Assembly (NCBI GenBank): GCA_945890745.1
Contig: CAMDCW010000003.1
Location: 1-49,022, forward strand
Reading direction: 5' to 3'
Length of the DNA stretch: 49,022 nt
DNA from: Phycisphaera mikurensis NBRC 102666
GTDB lineage: Bacteria; Planctomycetota; Phycisphaerae; Phycisphaerales; SM1A02
Part shown: positions 9,498-17,616 of the stretch, in pieces
How the letters are laid out: every line of letters begins with the position of its first letter
How positions within the stretch are numbered: position 1 is the stretch's first letter
The notes under the pieces: model-generated
Databases searched by the model: none
Seen by the model: only the letters and a program-made list of their open reading frames with translations
Told to the model about the DNA's origin: nothing
Position numbers and translations under genes: made by a program

Positions 9498-11048
9498 ATG
9501 GGAAGCATGAACGACTTTACGATTGCACTCCCGACGATCGTCAACATGGTGTTCATGTTTGCCTTCGGTACATGCGCGGGCAGCTTTATTCACGTGGTGG
9601 CGTACCGCATGCCGGCGGGTTTGAGCGTCATCTCGCCTCCTTCGCGTTGCCCGGTGTGCGGATTTCGCCTGCCGTGGTATCAGAACATGCCAATCGTTGG
9701 GTACCTACTGCTGCGCGGTCGATGCTCGGCATGCTCAGTGCACATTCCGGTGCGTTATGTGCTGAGCGAGTTGCTGATGGGGCTTCTATTTGTTGCCATC
9801 TACGCCGTGCTCTTTCTGCCGAGTTCTGCTGACTTTTGGTATTCGGTGGGCGACGGTTGGTGGCGAGCCCAAGGGATCATCGCTGCGTTTCCGGCCTTGG
9901 TGGCGGTGCTGTGGGGCACTGGCGCACTTGTCGCCATGACCATGTGTGACGCGCGCACCTTTCTGATTCCCGTTGCCATTCCAGGGTGGGCGTCAGTAGT
10001 GGCATTGATTGCCTGGCCGATCGCCGCGCTGCTGGCGCGCGACTACGGTCATCCATTTCCGGCGCTTGCCCCAGCTTGGCCAGTGTGTGGTGCTGCAATC
10101 GGCGCCGTTGGTGGTCTAGCCATCGCACGCATTCTGCTAGTGGCCGGAATCTTGCCGCGCTCATTTGACGACTGGGGTGACTATGCCGAGAGCGAGGGCG
10201 ATGTCTTTGCTGACTATCCATATGCGCGCCGAGAGATGATCAAGGAAGTGGCCTTTGTTGGCCCGGCCGTACTGTTGGGGGCGGTCGGTTGGATTGTCGC
10301 CAATCAGCTTGGCGCGCCCACCGAAATGCATCCCGCGGTCGGCGCGATCTTTGCTGTCGCTGCCGGATTTGTCATCGGCGGCGGTGTGGTTTGGGCACTC
10401 CGAATCATCGCCTCCGTGCTTCTTGACACCGAGGCCCTTGGGCTTGGCGATGTGCACCTCATGGCGTGCGTCGGCGCGGTCTTCGGGTGGCGCGTGGCGC
10501 TGATTGGATTTGTCATCGCGCCGTTCGTTGGTCTGGCGTGGTGGTTGGCCAATCTGTTCCGCAAGGCGCCGATGCGCATGCCGTTTGGACCATCACTCGC
10601 TATCGGGTCATTCGCCGCATTCTTTCTGAAGCCGATCGTGGCAACGGCGGTTGTTGCCGGACTGGCAACCATGGCGCAGTTGGGAGGTTGGGCGCGCAAC
10701 GATCCGAGCGGTGCGCTGGCCGTGGCGTCGGTCTTGGCGATCGCCGCCACTGTTTCCGCTTGGGCCGCGCGAAAAACCGGCGGGATTGCGGCTGCGGCCT
10801 CAATCATCTTGATGGTGGGCGCCGTGGTGGCATGGATTCTGGCGGCTCACATGCGCCCCGGAGCAGGTGCAGTGGTGGCAGGGGTCTTAGTGGCGTGTTG
10901 CGTGGTGGGCAGTGCCGTGTCAGGCTCTGGATTCGAGGAAGAATCCGGTCCCCGAACAGCACTTTCGCGGATCCTGAGGCTCTTGGCATTCGTGGTGGTC
11001 TTGGTTGGGGCGTTTCTGCTGCTCGCACGCCCGGGCTCGCCAAGTTGA
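9498..11048 (+). CDS. Prepilin peptidase, A24 family, enlarged membrane domain
   Basis: CPVCGFRLPWYQNMPIVGYLLLRGRCSACSVHIPVRYVLSELLMG cysteine domain; aspartates in MCDARTFLIP and LGLGDVHLMACVGAVFGW; many TM segments. Start could be 9507. Confidence 0.85.
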   Translation: MGSMNDFTIALPTIVNMVFMFAFGTCAGSFIHVVAYRMPAGLSVISPPSRCPVCGFRLPWYQNMPIVGYLLLRGRCSACSVHIPVRYVLSELLMGLLFVAIYAVLFLPSSADFWYSVGDGWWRAQGIIAAFPALVAVLWGTGALVAMTMCDARTFLIPVAIPGWASVVALIAWPIAALLARDYGHPFPALAPAWPVCGAAIGAVGGLAIARILLVAGILPRSFDDWGDYAESEGDVFADYPYARREMIKEVAFVGPAVLLGAVGWIVANQLGAPTEMHPAVGAIFAVAAGFVIGGGVVWALRIIASVLLDTEALGLGDVHLMACVGAVFGWRVALIGFVIAPFVGLAWWLANLFRKAPMRMPFGPSLAIGSFAAFFLKPIVATAVVAGLATMAQLGGWARNDPSGALAVASVLAIAATVSAWAARKTGGIAAAASIILMVGAVVAWILAAHMRPGAGAVVAGVLVACCVVGSAVSGSGFEEESGPRTALSRILRLLAFVVVLVGAFLLLARPGSPS

Positions 11049-11214
11049 CGCGGCTCTGAACCGGGCGGGCTGTGCCAACAATTCAATAAAAATGCCTTCC
11101 AAGCCCTTTACAGGGGCTCCCGGGTCGAGTGCAATGCCGCCACCTCGCAAGGATGCGCGGTCCGACGGTTAGCCATCGGGTGCAGTCACGAACCATTTGA
11201 AAGGATTCAGCTCA

Positions 11215-12084
11215 ATGACATTTACTCGCATTATTGCCGTCCCAGCGCTCGCGCTTGTGTCGGTCCTCGTTGGTTGTAACGACTCGCAGAAGGCCGCTCA
11301 GGCGGATCTGCTAACTCAGAACGAGACGCTGACCAAGCAGCTCGAAGACAAGAACAACAATCTTCAAGATATTGGCGAGCAGCTCGCGCGTGCTCAGCAG
11401 CAAACATCGGACCTGCAATCGCAGCTCGAAGCCTGCAAGCAGACTGCTGCCGCTCCATCGACTGACGTTGCAGTATCGGGCGTCACTGCCAACGACTTCC
11501 AAGGAATCGAAGGCGTCGAGGCCACCGTTCAGGGTGACGACATTCATCTCACCATTGCCAACAGCTTGCTGTTTGATAGCGGACGCACCTCACTCAAGGA
11601 CTCTGCTCGCAAGTCGCTTGACAAGGTCTCCTCTGCCATCAAGAATAAGTTCAGCGACCGTGAGATCATTGTGGTTGGTTACACCGATGCCGATCCAATC
11701 CGCAAGAGTTCGTACCCAACCAATTACCACCTCGGCTTTGAGCGCGCCTTTGCAGTGCGTGGCTACCTGGACCGCAAGGGCGTGGTTGGTGCACACATGG
11801 GTCTCATGAGTTTCGGACCGGATCGTCCGGAGGCTTCCAAGGAGAAGAGCCGTCGCGTTGAGGTGATTGTTACCTCAAAGACTGCAAATTCCGAGGCTGC
11901 CGCTATGAAGACCGAGGCTCCGATGAACGCTCCAGCGGCTGCTGGCAAGGTCAATGCAACCAAGGCAACCGCCAGCCGTGCATCCGCTGCATCAACCACG
12001 AAGTCAAGCACTGCCAGTAAGTCATCTTCGACCACTTCAAGTAGTCGCAAGGCGACCGTTGCTCCGGTCAGTGCAAGTAAGTAA
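11215..12084 (+). CDS. OmpA-family lipoprotein with coiled coil and Ser/Thr/Ala/Lys-rich C-terminus
   Basis: Lipobox LVSVLVGC; coiled coil ETLTKQLEDKNNNLQDIGEQLARAQQQ; OmpA-like LLFDSGRTSLKDSARKSLDKV...IIVVGYTDADPI...RRVEVIV. Confidence 0.86.
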   Translation: MTFTRIIAVPALALVSVLVGCNDSQKAAQADLLTQNETLTKQLEDKNNNLQDIGEQLARAQQQTSDLQSQLEACKQTAAAPSTDVAVSGVTANDFQGIEGVEATVQGDDIHLTIANSLLFDSGRTSLKDSARKSLDKVSSAIKNKFSDREIIVVGYTDADPIRKSSYPTNYHLGFERAFAVRGYLDRKGVVGAHMGLMSFGPDRPEASKEKSRRVEVIVTSKTANSEAAAMKTEAPMNAPAAAGKVNATKATASRASAASTTKSSTASKSSSTTSSSRKATVAPVSASK

Positions 12085-12134
12085 GTGGCGCAAACGTTTG
12101 CGCTCAGTGACGGTTGATTGAGAACCGTGACACA

Positions 12135-12185
12135 CCATGAAACACACGAAGCCCGGCACCGCGCCGGGCTTCGTGTGTTTCATGG
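12135..12185. terminator. Candidate bidirectional terminator hairpin between convergent genes
   Basis: Perfect 23-bp inverted repeat ccatgaaacacacgaagcccggc-[accgc]-gccgggcttcgtgtgtttcatgg; lies between OmpA-like (+) and MCE (-) stops; no clean T-tract. Confidence 0.65.
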
Positions 12186-12220
12186 CACCCGTGGTTCGCG
12201 TACTCAGGACCGCGCGTCGA

Positions 12221-13099
12221 TCACGGCACCTTGATCTGCAGACCCTTCTCGCGAATCTGTAGCAACAATAAATTCGCTTGATCGAGCGCCTCGCGCAATC
12301 GCAGGCCGCTGTCAGCAAGATTCTCATAGAGCGACGGATCGCTGACAAGGCGTCCGGCCGTTCCTTCGCCCTTACCAACGCGCGCCACAATCTCATCAAC
12401 GCGCGCCATAGCGGACGCCAGTGAATCGGCGGTGCGCTGCAGTGTGACCGCCAGTTTGCTGGCATCCATCTGCACGCTCTGCGAAAGATTTCCAACAATC
12501 TGCACGGTATCGGTGGCTTCATCAAACAACACGTTGGCCCGTCCAACCGCGCCCTTCACATCAGCGCGCAGTTGTTCATCGTCCAGCCAGACCCGCGCTC
12601 GGTCAATGGCAGCTTGCGCGCCCACCAGTGCGCCATCAAGTCGTTCCTGCAAACTCACGCTCTCGCCACGCACGCGCATCGGCGGCTCCGTGGCGGCAAG
12701 CAGCAGGGCGCCAGCGTCTGCATCGGCACGGACGCGGAACGCCACTTCCGCAGATCCGCCAACCAGGGATTCCGACAGCCGAATATCAGCATCCGCCGGA
12801 ACCCGCGCATCGGGTCGTAGTTCGATCGTGATGTGCACGGGTGGATGCCACGCTGGATCAACCGCCACGTCGCGGACCGCGCCGACGGTGACGCCATTGA
12901 GCGTGACCAGGCTCCCCGGGCGCACTCCCTGCGCGCCGTTGGTTTCCACAATCACTGGAAAGCGTCGCTCTAAGAGTGGCTGCAGTTTCCCAAACGCCAA
13001 GAGCAGGGCGGCCACGCCCGCAATCGCGCCAATCGCTGTCGCACCCAACGCAAAGTCACGCTGGGAAGGGCGGTCGTCAAAGTTCATCATGAGCGACAT
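12221..13099 (-). CDS. MCE/MlaD family protein
   Basis: N-terminal TM then VIVETNGAQGVRPGSLVTLNGVTVGAVRDVAVD (MCE domain) and a helical C-terminus. Confidence 0.85.
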   Translation of the reverse strand: MSLMMNFDDRPSQRDFALGATAIGAIAGVAALLLAFGKLQPLLERRFPVIVETNGAQGVRPGSLVTLNGVTVGAVRDVAVDPAWHPPVHITIELRPDARVPADADIRLSESLVGGSAEVAFRVRADADAGALLLAATEPPMRVRGESVSLQERLDGALVGAQAAIDRARVWLDDEQLRADVKGAVGRANVLFDEATDTVQIVGNLSQSVQMDASKLAVTLQRTADSLASAMARVDEIVARVGKGEGTAGRLVSDPSLYENLADSGLRLREALDQANLLLLQIREKGLQIKVP

Positions 13100-13201
13100 C
13101 CCGCGAGGCGAGCGATTGGCATGCAGAGGACTTCCATCCGCGCATCATCCCCGACCCGCCGCCGGACGGCAATGGCACTCGCGTACGATTCCGCATAACC
13201 C

Positions 13202-13771
13202 ATGGACGGATCTTCTGGCCTGCCGCCTCCCCGTGTTGCCTATGACCGAACCCCCATCCACAGGGGCAGCGTGTTCGCCGTCGAGCGTGTGACGTTCCGC
13301 GACGACGCCGGTCGCGTCATCATTCGCGACATTGTTCGTCATCCCGGCGCCGTCACGGTTATTCCGGTCCGCGATGACGGCAGCCTGGTCATGATCCGTA
13401 ATTGGCGCGTGGCTGTTGGCACCTGGCTCGATGAATTCTGTGCTGGAAAGTTAGAGCCCGGTGAAGACCCCGCACTGGCGGCGGCGCGCGAACTGGAAGA
13501 AGAAACAGGTTTCACTGCCGCGCGCATTCGCCCGGTTGGCGTCTTCTTCACCAGTCCCGGCTTTGCTGATGAGCGCATGTATGTCTTTGAGGCAACTGGT
13601 CTGACGCCTGTACCGCAACGCCTTGAAGTGGGCGAGCAGATTGAAGTGGTTACGCGCTCGGTCGAGGACCTGCAGAGCATGATCACCCGCGGCGAGTTGG
13701 TTGACGGCAAGACGCTCGGCGCATTTACCCTTTGGAAACATGGAGCTTCTGCTGCCGGAGCAACGCAATGA
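13202..13771 (+). CDS. NUDIX hydrolase (ADP-ribose pyrophosphatase-like)
   Basis: Nudix box GEDPALAAARELEEETGFTA; EFCAGKLEPGEDPALAA context. Confidence 0.88.
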   Translation: MDGSSGLPPPRVAYDRTPIHRGSVFAVERVTFRDDAGRVIIRDIVRHPGAVTVIPVRDDGSLVMIRNWRVAVGTWLDEFCAGKLEPGEDPALAAARELEEETGFTAARIRPVGVFFTSPGFADERMYVFEATGLTPVPQRLEVGEQIEVVTRSVEDLQSMITRGELVDGKTLGAFTLWKHGASAAGATQ

Positions 13772-13790
13772 CGACCCGCGAGGCACGCCC

Positions 13791-14804
13791 ATGACGTGGG
13801 AACGATCCGCACCATCCGCTGCCAATCCATTGGCGTGGTCGTTGCCGTTGTTCCCGATCGCCGGCATCCACTTTCGGGTGCATTTCACCTTCATCGTGTA
13901 TGCGCTGGTGGTGGTCTTGCGGGGTTCGTACGGACCGGTGGAAGAATCATCGGTACACGGCGCCAGTACGGTGGGCATGGCGGTTGGAGCGCTCTTTCTC
14001 TTGGTGTTTCTGCGCGAAGTGGTGCGAGCATTGGTCGTGCGTGCCTCGGGCGGATCGGCGGAAGACGTTGTCCTGTGGCCGCTCGGCAGCCTGCAAGGCA
14101 TCGATCCCGCGCCTGGTTGGCTGGCCGCGCTCCTCTCTGCAGCGGTCGGAACGGCGGTTTCGGCGGTGGCATTTGCGGTCATGGGCATCACCCTCGGAAC
14201 CATCACCGGGGACTGGATTGGCGCTGGACTCCCAGACCCAATCTCCGCATCGTGGCTCAGTAACCCGCACGCGTGGTGGATCGATGCCCTGTGGATTGCT
14301 CATTGGACAGGCGTGCAATTGGCACTCTTGTCATTGCTCCCCATGTTGCCCCTTGATGGCGGCCGGGTCATGGAAGCCTTCATCCTGCGCCGGCGCGGCG
14401 AATATGACACCCCGCGGATTGCGGCAGCTGTCACGCTCGCCACGGCATCAACCGCTGGGCTGGTTGCCATCGTGCGTGACCTTGGCACGCTGCTGACCGT
14501 GGCAATTTCTTGCGCCGGTTTCGCAGCATTTGTCTTGTGGCGCCTGCGAGCCGGGGACTCCGTGGCGGCAGCGCGCCCGTCATGGATGGCAAACCACGAT
14601 GAATCCGAGGAGCGCGAGTCGCGTGAACTCCGCGCCGAGCGTGAAGCGGCTGAGCAGCAACGTCAGACGCTCGCCGCCGAAGACCGCGCCGTGGACCTCA
14701 TTCTTGAGAAGATCGCCCGCGAGGGTGCCGATCGACTCTCTGCTACCGAGCGCGCCACGCTTGCGCGCGCAACTGAGCGCCGTCGCGGTCGATCGCAGAG
14801 TTAA
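13791..14804 (+). CDS. M50/site-2-protease-like membrane protein lacking the HExxH zinc motif
   Basis: IHFRVHFTFIVYALVVVL, FLREVVRALVVRASGGSAEDVVLWPLGSL (position of HExxH), LLPMLPLDGGRVMEAF (third-ligand motif). Start at MTWERS. Confidence 0.75.
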   Translation: MTWERSAPSAANPLAWSLPLFPIAGIHFRVHFTFIVYALVVVLRGSYGPVEESSVHGASTVGMAVGALFLLVFLREVVRALVVRASGGSAEDVVLWPLGSLQGIDPAPGWLAALLSAAVGTAVSAVAFAVMGITLGTITGDWIGAGLPDPISASWLSNPHAWWIDALWIAHWTGVQLALLSLLPMLPLDGGRVMEAFILRRRGEYDTPRIAAAVTLATASTAGLVAIVRDLGTLLTVAISCAGFAAFVLWRLRAGDSVAAARPSWMANHDESEERESRELRAEREAAEQQRQTLAAEDRAVDLILEKIAREGADRLSATERATLARATERRRGRSQS

Positions 14805-14851
14805 GCGCCGCGGCGGACGCCGTCTTTCCTATATCTTCTCGCGTTCTACAT

Positions 14852-15955
14852 ATGGGCATCCAGGACCGACCGTACTACCGACCCGACGCTCGAACGCCAC
14901 CTGCCTATGCACGCGCATCGGGTTGGTCGGCCACCACGTGGATCATTGCCATTTGCGTGGCCGTGTTCGTGATCGATGGATTCCTGCCCTGGACCAACGA
15001 GCCGGTAGCAAGCCAACTGATGCCAGGCGCGTCTGCGGAACAAATCCGGCAGATCGACCGCAGCGAATTTGCACTCACCAAGCCAGTCGACGTCGCACCA
15101 GGCGTGGCGCGCGGCTATGCAGTCTTGGGCCGCGACAACGTGGTCGCCGAGGTGGAATACCGCAAGGAACGACCACTCACTCGCCTTGGATACTTCTCCA
15201 CCGCGCGCGCGGTGTACGCCTCGGATCCGGTGTTGGGTGTCTCTGGCTTTGAAGTGTGGCGGTTCGTCACATTCCAGTTCTTACATGCCAACCTCAATCA
15301 TGTGCTCTTCAACATGATGACGCTGTTCTTCTTTGGCGGCATGGTTGAGAATTTCCTTGGCAAGAAGCGCTATGTCGCTTTCTATCTCTTGTGCGGCGTG
15401 GCTGGCGCACTGATGTATCTGATTCTCAACGGCCTGGCGATTGGCGGGCAAGCAGCATTCGGTCCGTCGTTCCATCTGCCAGGACTGCTCTTCAATGATC
15501 CGAACACCATGCTGGTCGGCGCATCAGCTGGCGTCTTTGGTGTGATCATGGCTGCTGCATACCTGGCACCAAACGCCACCGTATTGCTGTTCTTTGTCAT
15601 CCCCATGCGCCTGGGTGTCTTGGCATACGGCTTGCTTGGATTTGCATTGCTCGCGGTGATCTTCGGTTGGACAAATGCAGGTGGTGAAGCTGCGCACATC
15701 GGTGGCGCGCTCGCCGGGTTCTGGCTTGTCCGCAACCCGAATCACTTGCATGGCTTCTTTGACTTCCTTGGCCAATACGACCCAACCAGCAGGGTGGCCC
15801 GCGCACGCGTTGCTGTGAAGCGCGGCAATGTGCAAGGATCTACTACCAGTACCGAAGTCAATCGCATCCTCGACAAGATTTCAGCGCGGGGCTTGCACTC
15901 GCTCACTGAAGGCGAAAAGCGCGTCTTGCGCGATGCGAGCCGGAAGCCGCGGTGA
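14852..15955 (+). CDS. Rhomboid family intramembrane serine protease
   Basis: HANLNHVLFNMMTLFFFGGMVE, catalytic GASAGVFG, AHIGGALAGF. Confidence 0.92.
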   Translation: MGIQDRPYYRPDARTPPAYARASGWSATTWIIAICVAVFVIDGFLPWTNEPVASQLMPGASAEQIRQIDRSEFALTKPVDVAPGVARGYAVLGRDNVVAEVEYRKERPLTRLGYFSTARAVYASDPVLGVSGFEVWRFVTFQFLHANLNHVLFNMMTLFFFGGMVENFLGKKRYVAFYLLCGVAGALMYLILNGLAIGGQAAFGPSFHLPGLLFNDPNTMLVGASAGVFGVIMAAAYLAPNATVLLFFVIPMRLGVLAYGLLGFALLAVIFGWTNAGGEAAHIGGALAGFWLVRNPNHLHGFFDFLGQYDPTSRVARARVAVKRGNVQGSTTSTEVNRILDKISARGLHSLTEGEKRVLRDASRKPR

Positions 15956-17154
15956 GTGCGCTTCAGTTTGAAATTCTTGCACGTTCTACGGCGAATCGCG
16001 CACGCCTTGGACGCGTCACAACGCCGCATGGATCCTTTGACACGCCAGCATTCATGCCGGTTGCCACCGCAGCAGCGATGAAGGGTTTGACCCCCGCGCA
16101 GATTCGCGGCACCGGCAGTCAAATTATTTTGAACAACGCGTATCACCTGTTCCTTCGTCCCGGCGGCGATCGCATCGAACGCCTCGGCGGAACGCATCGA
16201 TTGATGCGATGGAATGGCCCGATCCTCACTGATAGCGGCGGCTACCAGGCGTACAGCATGAGTGACACCGCTGTCCTCAGTGAAGAGGGCGTGACCTTCC
16301 GTAGCTTCATTGATGGCTCCAAGGTTCACCTTGGCCCAGAGTCAAGTATGCGCGTCCAGAATCAGATTGGCGCGGACATCATCATGGCCTTTGATGATTG
16401 CGCTCCCGCAGCGCTCCCCGCCGAAGACGCCGACGAGCGCCGCGTCGCTCGTACCCGCGGCGTTGTTGATCACGCGCTGCGCATGGAAGAAGCCCATGAG
16501 CGAACCCTGCGATGGATCGACCGCTGCGTTCAAGCGCATGCCCGAAAGCAGGATCAGGCGCTCTTTGGCATCGTGCAGGGCGCTACCAATCTTGACCTGC
16601 GCCGACGTTCCGTGGAAGGCGTGTGCGCTCATGATCTTCCCGGGTATGCCATCGGCGGGGTGGCGGTCGGAGAGGGCACCGAGGCGATCAAAACCGTGGT
16701 GGAATTCACCACGCCGCTCCTTCCGGACAATCGGCCAAGATATTTAATGGGCGTCGGCTACGAACGGGACATCGTCATGGCGGTGGCTGCCGGGGTGGAT
16801 ATGTTCGACTGCGTCCTGCCCACCCGCAACGGTCGCAATGCCAACGCCTTCACGCCCCAGGGGCCAATTCGCCTAAGAAATGCGCGATTTGCGGAAGATT
16901 CGCTGCCAATCGACCCCTCCTGTGACTGCGAAGCCTGCGCCGGCGGATTCAGCCGGGCGTACCTCCGGCACCTCTTTATGGCTGACGAAATGCTTGGGCC
17001 AACATTGGTGAGTGCCCATAACATCCGGCACTTCCAGCGGCTTATGCTGGACATCCGAACTGCGATCCGTGAAGATGCGTGGTCTTCGCTCCTCGTCGCA
17101 TGGCCGTGCATCGGCTCTGACGAGGCGCATTCGAGTACTGACGAGCAAACATGA
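15952..17154 (+). CDS. tgt: Queuine tRNA-ribosyltransferase
   Basis: GSFDTPAFMPVATAAAMKGLTPAQIRGTGSQIILNNAYHLFLRPG, LTDSGGYQAYS, zinc CxCxxC region DPSCDCEACAGG; GTG start overlapping the rhomboid stop. Confidence 0.96.
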   Translation: MSALQFEILARSTANRARLGRVTTPHGSFDTPAFMPVATAAAMKGLTPAQIRGTGSQIILNNAYHLFLRPGGDRIERLGGTHRLMRWNGPILTDSGGYQAYSMSDTAVLSEEGVTFRSFIDGSKVHLGPESSMRVQNQIGADIIMAFDDCAPAALPAEDADERRVARTRGVVDHALRMEEAHERTLRWIDRCVQAHARKQDQALFGIVQGATNLDLRRRSVEGVCAHDLPGYAIGGVAVGEGTEAIKTVVEFTTPLLPDNRPRYLMGVGYERDIVMAVAAGVDMFDCVLPTRNGRNANAFTPQGPIRLRNARFAEDSLPIDPSCDCEACAGGFSRAYLRHLFMADEMLGPTLVSAHNIRHFQRLMLDIRTAIREDAWSSLLVAWPCIGSDEAHSSTDEQT

Positions 17155-17561
17155 TCACTCCGACCCTGACCGCACTGACACTCCTCGCACAGACCACCGA
17201 CGGCCCGTCCCTGCCCGGGGCACCCGCTCCTGCAGCGTCAGCCGCCGCAACGGATGCAACCGGAGCCGCCGCGCCCGCCGCATCGGGTGGCAGTGGCTTC
17301 ATGATCATGATGGTGGTGCTCCTTGGAGCGATGATCCTGTTCTCCTTCATCAATGCTCGCCGCGAGAAGAAGAAGCGTTCAGATCTCTTGGGCAACATTA
17401 AGAAGCATGACAAGGTGCTGACCATCGGCGGCATTGTCGGAACCGTGGTCGAACTCAAGGACGACTCCCTGATCTTGAAGGTTGACGAGACTTCCAACAC
17501 TCGCATTACTTTCACCAAGAGCTCAATCTCGCAAGTGATCCCACAGGACGCTGCGGCCTGA
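17151..17561 (+). CDS. yajC: Preprotein translocase subunit YajC
   Basis: Single TM followed by INARREKKKRSDLLGNIKKHDKVLTIGGIVGTVVELKDDSLILKVDE; ATGA overlap with tgt. Confidence 0.92.
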   Translation: MITPTLTALTLLAQTTDGPSLPGAPAPAASAAATDATGAAAPAASGGSGFMIMMVVLLGAMILFSFINARREKKKRSDLLGNIKKHDKVLTIGGIVGTVVELKDDSLILKVDETSNTRITFTKSSISQVIPQDAAA

Positions 17562-17616
17562 TCGACGCTTCACCGTTATTGAATTTCGCCCACACTGCGG
17601 CACCACTGAGAACACG

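Noticed and set aside
11094-11122. Weak hairpin agccc-tttacag-gggct upstream of the OmpA-like gene
   Set aside because: Only 5 bp, no T-tract, likely chance.
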